Positions 16,002 through 24,748 of a stretch of DNA of 64,000 bases are shown here, piece after piece (position 1 is the first letter of the stretch; each line of letters opens with the position of its first letter). The DNA lies in NCBI GenBank assembly GCA_033717875.1, contig JADDKJ010000012.1, forward strand, positions 1-64,000, written 5' to 3'. The position numbers and the translations under genes were made by a program. The stretch is from SBBG01 sp033717875. GTDB taxonomy: Bacteria > Pseudomonadota > Gammaproteobacteria > Ga0077554 > Ga007554. The notes under the pieces were generated by a model. That model was not told where the DNA came from and searched no databases. It worked only from the letters and a program-made list of their open reading frames with translations.

Positions 16002-16994
16002 ATGCTGAAAAAATCCGCGCTCTTTCTCGCGAAAACGCTTTGCTCCGCCCGTCCGGCCTCTCCGTACCTATTCGCCACGCTATTGCTGGCCCTGAGCCCA
16101 TCGTCATCCGCCACGGCGGACAATAAAGACACCACCGGCATGGCGCTCATCCCCGCCGGCAAGTTCGTCATGGGCAGCAACAAGACCGACAGCGCCAACA
16201 AGGCCCAGGAGTTCGGCATGAACAAGCCCTGGTATCGCGACGAACAGCCACAGCGTGATGTGCATCTGCCGGCGTTTCTGATCGACAAATTCGAAGTCAC
16301 CAATGCCCAATATCGCACGTTCGTCATCAAGGCCAATTACTGGCTGCCGGGGCAATGGGAAAACAACGGCTACCTGCTGACGCGCGCGATACTCGAACCG
16401 GCCGATATCGACAAGCTGAGACAGTTCGCCGCCGAAAAAATGCGGCTGGACATGGACACGCGCACGGCGAGCAAGGAGACACTGATCGCGGCGATCGAAA
16501 AACGGCAAAAGGCGTTCGACAATCTTCCGGTGACCGGCGTGACCTGGCAGAACGCCCGCGCCTATTGCGCCTGGGCCGGCAAACGCCTGCCCACCGAAGC
16601 CGAATGGGAAAAGGCCGCGCGCGGCCCGAACGGCCTGGAATTTCCGTGGGGAAACAACTGGGACCCCGCTAAACTTAATGCCGGAAGTGCCGATACGTGG
16701 GAAGATGGGGTCGCCCCTGTGGGGTCTTATCCTGCCGGAAAATCGCCCTACGGCGTGCATGACATGGCGGGCAACGTCATGGAATGGGTGGAGGACTGGT
16801 ATCAGCCCTACCCCGGTTCACGCCATCACGACCCGGCCTTCGGCGAAAAGGACAAGGTTGTCAGGGGGGGCGGCTGGGGCGGCGTGGGCCACTATGTCAT
16901 CAGCCATTTTTACCGCGGAGCCTATCGGGTTCACCTGCCGCCGCATTCGGCGTTCGCCGACCTGGGTTTCCGCTGCGCCAGGGAGGTGCACTGA
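16002..16994 (+). CDS. SUMF1/formylglycine-generating-enzyme-like secreted protein
   Basis: 330 residues. An N-terminal signal peptide (about 1-39, ending SSATA) is followed by the FGE-sulfatase/SUMF1 fold. Hallmarks are IPAGKFVMGSN, FEVTNAQY, PVTGVTWQNARAYCAWAGKR, LPTEAEWEKAARG, the GVHDMAGNVMEWVEDWY block and a C-terminal LGFRCARE. The cysteine pair of true FGE is not evident, so it is more likely one of the many non-sulfatase SUMF1 proteins. The stop at 16994 abuts the next ATG. Confidence 0.85.
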   Translation: MLKKSALFLAKTLCSARPASPYLFATLLLALSPSSSATADNKDTTGMALIPAGKFVMGSNKTDSANKAQEFGMNKPWYRDEQPQRDVHLPAFLIDKFEVTNAQYRTFVIKANYWLPGQWENNGYLLTRAILEPADIDKLRQFAAEKMRLDMDTRTASKETLIAAIEKRQKAFDNLPVTGVTWQNARAYCAWAGKRLPTEAEWEKAARGPNGLEFPWGNNWDPAKLNAGSADTWEDGVAPVGSYPAGKSPYGVHDMAGNVMEWVEDWYQPYPGSRHHDPAFGEKDKVVRGGGWGGVGHYVISHFYRGAYRVHLPPHSAFADLGFRCAREVH

Positions 16995-17786
16995 ATGGAA
17001 GAGCTCGAGCTTTTCGCAGGCAAAACGGCGATCAGGGCGCGCGCCTTGTTCGTCGGCGAGCGCATCGACCTGCGCGCCCTGGAAACGGCGCGGCGCCTGG
17101 CGTTGTCTCCGCTGGTGGTGAGCGCCGGCACGCAAGGTTGCGCGGTGCTGTTCCGTTATGGCGTGGTGGTGCTGTTCGATCTCGATGCCGTGGAAGAGGC
17201 ATCGTTTCTGGCCCATTTGCGGCCGCTGGTCAACGAACCGCTCGACCGGCCGGAAACGGAAGAAATCGGCTTGACCGCCAATTCGCAGCGCGAGGAACGC
17301 GTGGAAGGCGGTATGGTTTCACTCCACGAGTTCGGCGTCGAGCGATTGCAGATCGTGGCGGACATCCTGGCCAAGAGCGTGGTGCTCGCCTATTACGAGG
17401 CCAGCATCGCCAACGTCTTCGACCGTATCGAACCGCTGGCGGCCAGCTTGCAGCGCGAAGGCCGGGGCGGCTACCAGGGCAAGGAGCTGCTGCGTCACAT
17501 CGGCGGCACGCTGCTCATCCAGCATAAGATGGTGGGGCGGGTCGAAGTAAGTGAAAAACCGGAAATACTCTGGGATCGTCCCGATCTGGAACGCCTGTAT
17601 TTGCGACTGGAAGACGAATACGAATTGCGCGAGCGGCACCTTGCGCTGGAACGCAAACTGGAGCTGGTCTCGCGCACGGTGGAAACACTCCTTGACCTGT
17701 TGCAACACAAGCGCAGCCTGCGTGTGGAATGGTACATCGTCATCCTGATCGTCGTGGAAATACTGCTCACGCTCTACGCGATGTAG
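16995..17786 (+). CDS. RMD1-family (DUF155) membrane-anchored protein
   Basis: 263 residues. The core resembles the RMD1/Sif2 (DUF155) family known from fungi and many bacteria, with unknown biochemical role. The pattern GVVVLFDLDAVEEASFL and the block LAKSVVLAYYEASIANVFD are visible. A basic coiled-coil stretch (about 200-245) precedes a single C-terminal membrane segment ending in YAM, so it is probably a tail-anchored inner-membrane protein. It starts directly after the SUMF1-like gene. Confidence 0.8.
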   Translation: MEELELFAGKTAIRARALFVGERIDLRALETARRLALSPLVVSAGTQGCAVLFRYGVVVLFDLDAVEEASFLAHLRPLVNEPLDRPETEEIGLTANSQREERVEGGMVSLHEFGVERLQIVADILAKSVVLAYYEASIANVFDRIEPLAASLQREGRGGYQGKELLRHIGGTLLIQHKMVGRVEVSEKPEILWDRPDLERLYLRLEDEYELRERHLALERKLELVSRTVETLLDLLQHKRSLRVEWYIVILIVVEILLTLYAM

Positions 17787-17908
17787 CCGGCATGGAAGTG
17801 ATCCATTGCGCAGAATGCGTCCGCAGAGTTTGATAGACTATCGGGATGCTGGAGGAGTCCGTTCATGGAGCGGAATGTCCCGATATCTGTCGCCAAGGAG
17901 AAACTTGC

Positions 17909-19078
17909 ATGAAAGCCAAAGACCGCCGCCTGGCCGAGCTGAAGGGCGCCATTGCCGAAATCACGCCCGAAGAAGCGCTGGCGCTGCAAAGCAAGGGCGC
18001 CATGCTGATCGATGTGCGCGAGGCCGACGAAATCGCGCAGGGCAGCCCCAAGGGCGCGCTGCGCCTGGGGCGAGGTTTCCTGGAATTGCGCGTCGAGGAC
18101 GCCGTGCCTGACGCATCCCAAACGATACTGACGATGTGCGCCGGCGGCGTGCGTTCGCTGTTCGCGGCGGAAACGCTCAAGCGCATGGGATACAGTGATG
18201 TGCGCTCGGTGGCCGGCGGTTTCAACCGCTGGAAGAACAACGGCCTGCCCTTCGAAACACCGCGCGCGCTGGATGCCGACGCCCGTGAGCGCTACTCGCG
18301 CCACCTGCTGCTGCCCGAAGTCGGCGAGGCCGGGCAGCTCAAGTTGATGGACAGCAAGGTGCTGCTGATCGGCGCCGGCGGCCTGGGCTCGCCCGCCGCG
18401 CTGTATCTGGCGGCGGCCGGGGTCGGCACACTCGGCATCGTCGATCACGATGTGGTGGACCGCAGCAATCTGCAACGCCAAGTGTTGCACACCGAGGCGC
18501 GCATCGACATGCCCAAGGTCGAATCGGCGCGCGAAACCCTGGAAGCGCTCAATCCCAAGGTCAAAGTGGTGGGCCACCAAACCCATCTGAGCAGCCACAA
18601 CGTCGAAGAAATCCTCTCCGGCTACGATGTGGTGGTGGATGGCACGGACAACCTGCCCACCCGCTATCTGATCAACGACGCCTGCGTGAAACTCGGCATT
18701 CCCAACGTGCACGCCGCGGTCTACCGCTTCGAAGGCCAGATCACGGTGTTCTGGCCGGGCTACGAAAAACATCGCGGCGGCTGCTACCGCTGTATGTTCC
18801 CGGAGCCGCCGCCGCCCGAAATGGCGCCCTCCTGCTCCGAAATCGGCGTGCTGGGCGTGATGCCCGGCGTGATCGGCGTGTTGCAGGCGGTCGAGGCGCT
18901 CAAGATCCTGCTCGGCATCGGCGAGCCGCTGGTGGGACGGATGCTCTACTACGATGCGCTGGGTGGACGTTTCAACGAATTCAAGGTCAAGCGCAACCCC
19001 GAGTGCCGCTGGTGCGGCGACGAAGCAAACATCGCCGGTTATACCGATTACGCTCAGGTCTGCGCCTCAGGGGCATGA
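17909..19078 (+). CDS. moeB: rhodanese-MoeB/ThiF sulfur-carrier adenylyltransferase
   Basis: 389 residues. The N-terminal rhodanese domain (about 15-110) has the active loop CAGGVRS (Cys77), able to carry a persulfide. A MoeB/ThiF E1-like domain follows: nucleotide loop GAGGLGSPAALYLAAAG, VDGTDNLPTRYLIND, and zinc pairs GGCYRCMF and CRWCGD. It would adenylate the C-terminus of a ThiS/MoaD-type sulfur carrier and supply sulfur from the same chain. The order is the reverse of MOCS3, where rhodanese is C-terminal. AAGGAG precedes the chosen ATG. The next gene starts 28 bp on. Confidence 0.85.
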   Translation: MKAKDRRLAELKGAIAEITPEEALALQSKGAMLIDVREADEIAQGSPKGALRLGRGFLELRVEDAVPDASQTILTMCAGGVRSLFAAETLKRMGYSDVRSVAGGFNRWKNNGLPFETPRALDADARERYSRHLLLPEVGEAGQLKLMDSKVLLIGAGGLGSPAALYLAAAGVGTLGIVDHDVVDRSNLQRQVLHTEARIDMPKVESARETLEALNPKVKVVGHQTHLSSHNVEEILSGYDVVVDGTDNLPTRYLINDACVKLGIPNVHAAVYRFEGQITVFWPGYEKHRGGCYRCMFPEPPPPEMAPSCSEIGVLGVMPGVIGVLQAVEALKILLGIGEPLVGRMLYYDALGGRFNEFKVKRNPECRWCGDEANIAGYTDYAQVCASGA

Positions 19079-19106
19079 CCCTGCCACAAATCACGAGACG
19101 GTCCAC

Positions 19107-20495
19107 ATGGCTATCGCATATACGGTAAAGCAGTACCTCGACAACAACCGCATTGCCTACACCGTGCTGGACCTGCCGCCCGCCGTGGGCTCGCTGGCAC
19201 AGGCGGCCGCCGCGGCGGGCATTCCGTCCGGCTCGCTCGCCCAGGCCATGCCGCTGAAGGACAAGATCGGCATCGTCATCGCCGTCATGCCGGTCAGCCA
19301 TCACCTCGATATCGACGCCATCTGCAAACTCCTGCACCGCAAACTGGAACCGGCGCTGGACATGCAGATCACCGCGACCTTCCGCGACTGCAAGCCCGGC
19401 TTTATCCCGCCCCTGGGCGAAGCTTACGGCGTGCGCGCCATCATCGACGACAGCCTCATCCAGTCCGGCAACATCTACTTTTCCGCCGGCAATCCCGCGC
19501 ACCTGATCCAGGTCAACAGTAAAAGCTTTCACATCATGCAACGCAACGCCTGGCTGGGCGGCAGCTTTGCCCACCCGGTGACGGAAGGCGAATCCCTGGC
19601 GACACAGGGCGAATCTTCCCAGGAAAAAGGCGACCGGCTCGAAGCCATCAAGCAGACCATCGCGCGAACCGGTTCCTTGCCCGCCTTGCCGGATATGGCG
19701 GTGCGCATCATCCAGCTCAGCGCCAACCCCAATGCCGGCGCGGACGATCTTGCCAAGGTCATCGACATGGACCCGGCACTGGCCGCCCAGGTGATGCGCT
19801 ACGCCAACTCGCCCTTCTTCGGCTACAAGGGTCAGGTGGATTCGGTGCGAACCGCCATCGCCCGGGTGCTGGGCTATGACATGGTGATGAATCTCGCGCT
19901 GGGACTGGCTACCGCGAAACCGTTCAGGATCCCGCAGCACGGCCCGCTCGGCCTGAACGCCTTCTGGCGCCACGCCACCTACAGCGCCGCCCTGATGCAG
20001 GCGCTGGGCAAGGCCATGCCCGAACCAATCCGCCCGCGCGCCGGTCTATGCTATCTCGCCGGGCTGCTGCACAACATCGGCCACCTGCTGATAGGGCATT
20101 TGTTGAAACAGGAATTTCTCGCGCTCAATAATCTGGCCGCGAACAATCCCGACACGCCCATCCGAGAGCTGGAAATGGAAGCACTGGGAGCGGATCACTC
20201 GCAACTGGGCGCCTGGCTCGCGGAGGCGTGGCGGCTCCCCGAGGAAATCGCCGTCGCGGTGCACGAACACCACAACGAGAGCTATGTCGGCCCCCACGCC
20301 ACCTATGCCAATCTGGCGCTGATCACCGACCGGATGCTCAAGACCCACGGTATTGGCGATGGCGAAGGCCACAACCTGCCCTCCTCCATTCTTGAGGCGT
20401 TACAGCTCGACGAAGTGCGTATCGTGACGGTGATGAACCGGGTGCTGGCGGATTGCGAAGGGCTGGATGCGATGGCCAGGCAGATGGTGGTGTGA
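19107..20495 (+). CDS. YbaK/ProX-like domain fused to HDOD domain
   Basis: 462 residues. Residues 1-165 resemble the YbaK/aminoacyl-tRNA deacylase fold (HLDIDAICKLL, FRDCKPGFIPPLGEAYGV). Residues from about 178 on form an HDOD domain (GSLPALPDMAVRIIQLSANP, then HDOD helices with YLAGLLHNIGHLLIGH). HDOD proteins are non-catalytic relatives of HD phosphohydrolases and act in signalling, often with cyclic-di-GMP systems. The fusion suggests that editing-like recognition of an aminoacyl or related ligand controls a signalling module; that is inference. Start at the ATG 19107; its ribosome-binding site is weak. Confidence 0.8.
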   Translation: MAIAYTVKQYLDNNRIAYTVLDLPPAVGSLAQAAAAAGIPSGSLAQAMPLKDKIGIVIAVMPVSHHLDIDAICKLLHRKLEPALDMQITATFRDCKPGFIPPLGEAYGVRAIIDDSLIQSGNIYFSAGNPAHLIQVNSKSFHIMQRNAWLGGSFAHPVTEGESLATQGESSQEKGDRLEAIKQTIARTGSLPALPDMAVRIIQLSANPNAGADDLAKVIDMDPALAAQVMRYANSPFFGYKGQVDSVRTAIARVLGYDMVMNLALGLATAKPFRIPQHGPLGLNAFWRHATYSAALMQALGKAMPEPIRPRAGLCYLAGLLHNIGHLLIGHLLKQEFLALNNLAANNPDTPIRELEMEALGADHSQLGAWLAEAWRLPEEIAVAVHEHHNESYVGPHATYANLALITDRMLKTHGIGDGEGHNLPSSILEALQLDEVRIVTVMNRVLADCEGLDAMARQMVV

Positions 20496-20581
20496 CACAG
20501 CTTTATCTGCGGCAATAACGATAGGGCGGGCGAAGCACAAGGCGTGTTTTTCAATGAGTGCCTGGCGGCACAGTGAGCGGG

Positions 20582-21331
20582 TTACGGCGCCCCTCCACCC
20601 GCCCTGCATAAATTCAGGCAACCTTGAGGTTTGCGCCGCGAGCCGTTCCAAGCGGCCCCCATCAGCACAGCGCGCAGATCGTTGAGGCGGCCGTGAAAGA
20701 AGTGGTCGCAGCCCTTCATGCGGATAATGCGGGGTGGATGCGGCAGACTTTTTGCCCAACCGAGCACGTCGGCGCTCGGCACGATCTCGTCCTCTTCACC
20801 TTGAATCAACAGCCAGGGACACTCGGGCGCAGGCGCGCTGTTCAAATCGAACAGGTTGACCGGCGGCGCCACCGTGACCAGGCGCGCCACGGCGCCGTGC
20901 TTCGCGCCACGGATCGCAACATAGGCGCCGAAGGAAAATCCCGCCAGCCACACCGGCCGCCCGGGGTAGTGCTCCCCCACCCACTCCAGCACCGCCAGCA
21001 GGTCTTCCGTTTCGCCCGCGCCGTGCCCATAACCGCCCGCGCTTGCACCTACGCCGCGAAAGTTGAAGCGCACCGTGCCCAGCCCCAGATCATTGAAGGT
21101 CCGGGAAATGTAATGCACCACCTTGTTGGTCATGGTGCCGCCATAGAGGGGATGGGGATGGCAGATCACCCCCACGGCGTGCATGGTGTCCGCTTCGACA
21201 GGAAAAGACGTGATGGCCTCCAGGGCACCGGCGGGACCGGGTATCGTCAGCGAGGCGCTGACACAGGGGACGCTTACTTCCAGCTCGTAAAGATGGCTGT
21301 CAAGAGGGATAGACACAGGCAGACTCTGCAA
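20582..21331 (-). CDS. alpha/beta hydrolase (dienelactone-hydrolase-like)
   Basis: 249 residues. Typical features are the HPHPLYGGTMTNKVV loop, RFNFRGVGAS, the nucleophile elbow GFSFGAY, an acidic residue after LLIQGEEDEIV and a late GCDHFF supplying the catalytic His. It resembles the small cytoplasmic hydrolases common in proteobacteria, whose substrates are mostly unknown. No ATG lies at the N-terminus: TTG 21331 is the longest choice and the true start may be downstream. Confidence 0.75.
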   Translation of the reverse strand: MQSLPVSIPLDSHLYELEVSVPCVSASLTIPGPAGALEAITSFPVEADTMHAVGVICHPHPLYGGTMTNKVVHYISRTFNDLGLGTVRFNFRGVGASAGGYGHGAGETEDLLAVLEWVGEHYPGRPVWLAGFSFGAYVAIRGAKHGAVARLVTVAPPVNLFDLNSAPAPECPWLLIQGEEDEIVPSADVLGWAKSLPHPPRIIRMKGCDHFFHGRLNDLRAVLMGAAWNGSRRKPQGCLNLCRAGGGAP

Positions 21332-21424
21332 TGATGGCGCCGGTCATTATACCCCAGCGAGCCTCATCCCGCCGGGAAAAGACTTGCCGAACAATGGGCA
21401 ATTGCAAAAAATCCCGATGAAGTA

Positions 21425-21453
21425 TTGGAAAATGATCAAAAAAGCTCTAGAAT
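21425..21453 (+). promoter_or_regulatory. sigma70-type promoter for the Ala/Pro-rich lipoprotein
   Basis: A -35 TTGGAA (21425-21430) and a -10 TAGAAT (21448-21453) at 17-bp spacing. This would give a leader of about 85 nt before the ATG at 21544. Confidence 0.5.
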
Positions 21454-21543
21454 GTGCGCCTTAATCGGTGGCCTAAAGCATTGGGGCATCGATGAATGGT
21501 GGAACCCAGTGTTTGTTATTGCATAGGATTATAGGAACTCGAC

Positions 21544-21783
21544 ATGAAATATCCAATTCTTCTCGCTTCTTTGTTGGCCCTGTCCTTGACCGCTTGCGGC
21601 AAGAAGGAAGAAACCGCGGAAGCTCCCGCGCCTGCTCCCGAAGCTGCTGCTCCGGCTGCCGAGCCTGCTCCCGCGCCCGCTCCTGAAGCTGCTCCGGCCG
21701 CTCCTGCGGAAGGCGCTGCTCCTGCCGAAGGCGCTGCTCCGGCCGCTCCTGCGGAAGGCGCTGCTCCTGCCGCCGGCCACTAA
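21544..21783 (+). CDS. small lipoprotein with an Ala/Pro-rich repetitive tail
   Basis: 79 residues. A signal peptide ends at lipobox LTAC (Cys about 19), followed by a short charged GKKEE and then about 55 residues of almost only Ala, Pro, Glu and Gly. The repeats are PAPE-type and then EGAAPA/APAEGAAPA units. It should be a lipid-anchored, extended, negatively charged chain, perhaps a spacer to the cell wall. It is monocistronic, with its own promoter and a strong terminator, which suggests high expression. Confidence 0.75.
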   Translation: MKYPILLASLLALSLTACGKKEETAEAPAPAPEAAAPAAEPAPAPAPEAAPAAPAEGAAPAEGAAPAAPAEGAAPAAGH

Positions 21784-21825
21784 TAGCGGTTGGTTGTCAG
21801 GGGAAGCCGTTTAACGGTTTCACTT

Positions 21826-21856
21826 AAAAGCCGGCTTCGTGCCGGCTTTTATTTTT
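21826..21856 (+). terminator. rho-independent terminator
   Basis: Stem AAAAGCCGGC paired with GCCGGCTTTT around a TTCGT loop, then ATTTTT. The A-run on the other side lets it also serve the convergent spoVR gene. Confidence 0.85.
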
Positions 21857-21931
21857 GCGGCGTACCGCCCGCAACATCCTGGTTTGTGCGTCAACGCTCG
21901 TTACATCAGCGCCAGAACGACGATGCCCTGA

Positions 21932-23428
21932 TCATCCCTTACGGCATTCGTGGGTCAACTCCACCTCGCCATCTTCATGCACCGTCTCCATGCGCACGGT
22001 GAAGCCCCACAGTCTGGCAAGGTGTTTGAGCACTTCGTCGGCGTCGTCATTCAGCGGCCGCCGGTTGTTCTGGAGGTGGCGCAGTGTCAGGGAGCGGTCG
22101 CCGCGGCGGTTGACGTTGTAGATCTGGATATTGGGTTCGCGCGCGCTGAGATTGTACTGCTCGGCGAGCGCCTGGCGTATGTACTGATAACCGCGATCAT
22201 CGTGAATCGCCGAAATCTCCAGTTGATTGTCGGTGTCGTCGTCGAGCACCGAAAACAGCTTCAGATCGCGCATCAGCTTGGGCGACAGGTACTGGGCGAC
22301 GAAGCTCTCGTCCTTGAAGTTGCGCATGGCGAAATCCAGCGATGTGACCCAGTCGCTATTGGCCAGTTCCGGGAACCACCGCTTGTCTTCCTCGGTGGGA
22401 TGCTCGCAGATGCGGCGAATGTCGCTCATCATGGCAAACCCCAGGGCATAGGGGTTGATGCCGCTATAGTATTTGCTGTCGTAGGGCGGCTGATAGACCA
22501 CATTGGTGTGCGACTGCAGGAACTCGATCATGAAACCGTCGTTGAGCAATCCTTCCTCATACATGTGGTTGAGGATGGTGTAATGCCAGAAGGTCGCCCA
22601 GCCCTCGTTCATCACCTGGGTCTGGCGCTGCGGATAGAAGTATTGCGCCATTTTCCTGACGATGCGCACGATTTCGCGCTGCCATGGCTCCAGCAGCGGT
22701 GCGTTCTTTTCGATGAAATAAAGCAGATTCTCCTGGGGCTCGGCCGGAAAGTGCTCCTCCGCCTGCTTTTCCATGCCTCGTTCCAGAATCGGCAAGGTGC
22801 GCCACAGATCGTTGATGCGTGATTGCAGGTATTCCTCGCGCTCCTTGCGCCGTCTCTGTTCATCCTCCAGCGACAGGCGCGCCGGGCGCTTGTAGCGATC
22901 CACACCGTAATTCATCAACGCATGGCAGGAGTCGAGCACCGCTTCGACCTCGTCGGCGCCGTAGCGCTGCTCACATTCGGCGATGTAATTTCTGGCGAAC
23001 AGCAAATAATCGACGATCGACCCGGCGTCTGTCCAGGTGCGGAACAGATAGTTGCCCTTGAAGAAGGAGTTGTGTCCGTAGGAGGCGTGGGCGATCACCA
23101 GCGCCTGCATCATCATGGTGTTCTCTTCCATGAGATAGGCGATGCAGGGATTGGAGTTGATGACGATCTCGTAAGCCAACCCCATGTAGCCGCGCCGGTA
23201 GCGCTGCTCGACGGACAGGAATTGCTTGCCGAACGACCAGTGCGTGTAGCCGACCGGCATGCCGACATAGGAATAGGCATCCATCATCTGCTCGGCGGTG
23301 ATGATCTCGATCTGGTTGGGATAGGTATCGAGTTTGTAATGCGCCGCGACGCGGGCGATCTCGCGGTGATAATCATCCAGCAGATCGAAGGTCCACTCGG
23401 AGGTTTCGGACAACACTTGTCTTGCCAT
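21932..23428 (-). CDS. spoVR: SpoVR-family protein
   Basis: 498 residues, full length for the SpoVR/YcgB family. Visible blocks include WTFDLLDDYHREIARVA at the N-terminus, YGHNSFFKGNYLFRTWTDA, NEGWATFWHY and PPYDSKYYSGINPYALGFAM. Biochemical function unknown. In proteobacteria it is the regular partner of PrkA and YeaH in stationary-phase and nitrogen-stress regulons. Its ATG lies 1 bp after the yeaH stop, so translation is coupled. Last gene of the three-gene operon. Confidence 0.92.
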   Translation of the reverse strand: MARQVLSETSEWTFDLLDDYHREIARVAAHYKLDTYPNQIEIITAEQMMDAYSYVGMPVGYTHWSFGKQFLSVEQRYRRGYMGLAYEIVINSNPCIAYLMEENTMMMQALVIAHASYGHNSFFKGNYLFRTWTDAGSIVDYLLFARNYIAECEQRYGADEVEAVLDSCHALMNYGVDRYKRPARLSLEDEQRRRKEREEYLQSRINDLWRTLPILERGMEKQAEEHFPAEPQENLLYFIEKNAPLLEPWQREIVRIVRKMAQYFYPQRQTQVMNEGWATFWHYTILNHMYEEGLLNDGFMIEFLQSHTNVVYQPPYDSKYYSGINPYALGFAMMSDIRRICEHPTEEDKRWFPELANSDWVTSLDFAMRNFKDESFVAQYLSPKLMRDLKLFSVLDDDTDNQLEISAIHDDRGYQYIRQALAEQYNLSAREPNIQIYNVNRRGDRSLTLRHLQNNRRPLNDDADEVLKHLARLWGFTVRMETVHEDGEVELTHECRKG

Positions 23429-23429
23429 G

Positions 23430-24692
23430 TCACGCCGCCTTCTTCTGGAACAGTTTGCGGAATACCGGGTAGATATCCGCCGGCCCCGTGATGTGCTGCA
23501 TGGCGAAACTCGGGCACGAGCGCTTCACGGTGAGGTACTCGCGCCAAAGACCCTGATGGCTCTCCTCGGTGATCTCGACGTAGGCGTAATATTGCACGCA
23601 CGGCATGATGGCATTGATCAGAATGTCGCGGCAGACCGGCGAATCGTCGGTCCAGTTGTCGCCATCAGATGCCTGCGCGCCGTAGATGTTCCAGTCCGAC
23701 GTGGAATAGCGTTCCTTGATGATGTCGTACATCAGTTGCAGCGCGCTGGACACCACCGTGCCGCCGGTCTCGCGCGAATAGAAAAACTCTTCTTCATCCA
23801 CTTCCTTGGCGATGGTGTGATGGCGGATGAACACCAGTTCGACACGCTCGTAGTTGCGGGTGAGAAACAGGTAGAGCAAGGTGAAAAAGCGCTTGGCCAT
23901 GTCCTTCTTCGCCTCGTCCATCGAGCCGGACACGTCCATCAGGCAAAACATCACCGCCTGTGTGGTGGGCTGAGGCTGCTTGATGCGGTTGTTGTAGCGC
24001 AGATCGAAGGTGTCGATGAACGGGATCGCCGCGATCCTGGCCTTGAGGCGCTCGATCTCCTCGCGCAACGCGATCACGCGCGGGCTGGTCTCGCTCTCGC
24101 TCAGCAGCAGCCGCGCCAGTTCTTCCTCCGCTTCGCGCAGACGGCGGCGGTAGGGGCTTTGCGTGGCGATGCGCCGCGCGATCGATTTTTTCATCGAGCG
24201 GACCACGTTGAGATTGGCGGGCACGCCGCTGGAGGTGTGTCCGGCGCGCACCATTTTGAACTGCACCTGCTTGGCAAGCTGGGTTTTCACCAGGTCGGGC
24301 AGTTCCAGATCCTCGAAGAACAGATCGAGAAACTCCTCCCGCGACAGTTCGAAGGAAAATTCATCCTCGCCTTCGCCGCTATTGCTGGCCTTGCCGCCGC
24401 GGCCACCGCCCCCGCCAGGCGGGCGCGAGAAGCGGTCGCCGCTGATGAAGTCGGTGTTGCCGGGATGCACGCCTTCCCTGCGCCCGCCGGGGCCGTGGCC
24501 GAACACCGGCTCGGAGATGTCGCGCGCGGGAATGTTGATCTTCTCGCCGCGATCGAGGTCGGTGATGGAACGATCCGACATGGCGTCGGTCACCGCCTTT
24601 TTTATCTGACTCTTGAAGCGCCGGATGAATTTCTGACGGTTGACCGCGCTCTTGTTCTTGCCATTAAGCCGTCTGTCTATGAATTGCGCCAC
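23430..24692 (-). CDS. yeaH: YeaH/YhbH (DUF444) protein
   Basis: 420 residues of the DUF444 family: a charged N-terminal region (FIDRRLNGKNKSAVNRQKFI), a Gly-rich linker around 90-105 (PPGGGGGRGGK), and a C-terminal von Willebrand factor A-like domain with the MIDAS-type stretch FCLMDVSGSMDEAKKDMA. The family acts with the PrkA kinase in stress signalling. Located 56 bp after prkA. Confidence 0.92.
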   Translation of the reverse strand: MAQFIDRRLNGKNKSAVNRQKFIRRFKSQIKKAVTDAMSDRSITDLDRGEKINIPARDISEPVFGHGPGGRREGVHPGNTDFISGDRFSRPPGGGGGRGGKASNSGEGEDEFSFELSREEFLDLFFEDLELPDLVKTQLAKQVQFKMVRAGHTSSGVPANLNVVRSMKKSIARRIATQSPYRRRLREAEEELARLLLSESETSPRVIALREEIERLKARIAAIPFIDTFDLRYNNRIKQPQPTTQAVMFCLMDVSGSMDEAKKDMAKRFFTLLYLFLTRNYERVELVFIRHHTIAKEVDEEEFFYSRETGGTVVSSALQLMYDIIKERYSTSDWNIYGAQASDGDNWTDDSPVCRDILINAIMPCVQYYAYVEITEESHQGLWREYLTVKRSCPSFAMQHITGPADIYPVFRKLFQKKAA

Positions 24693-24748
24693 GGATCGGC
24701 TCCTGTCTCAAGAATGGAGGGCGCGCTTATATGCGCCCTCCACTTGCA

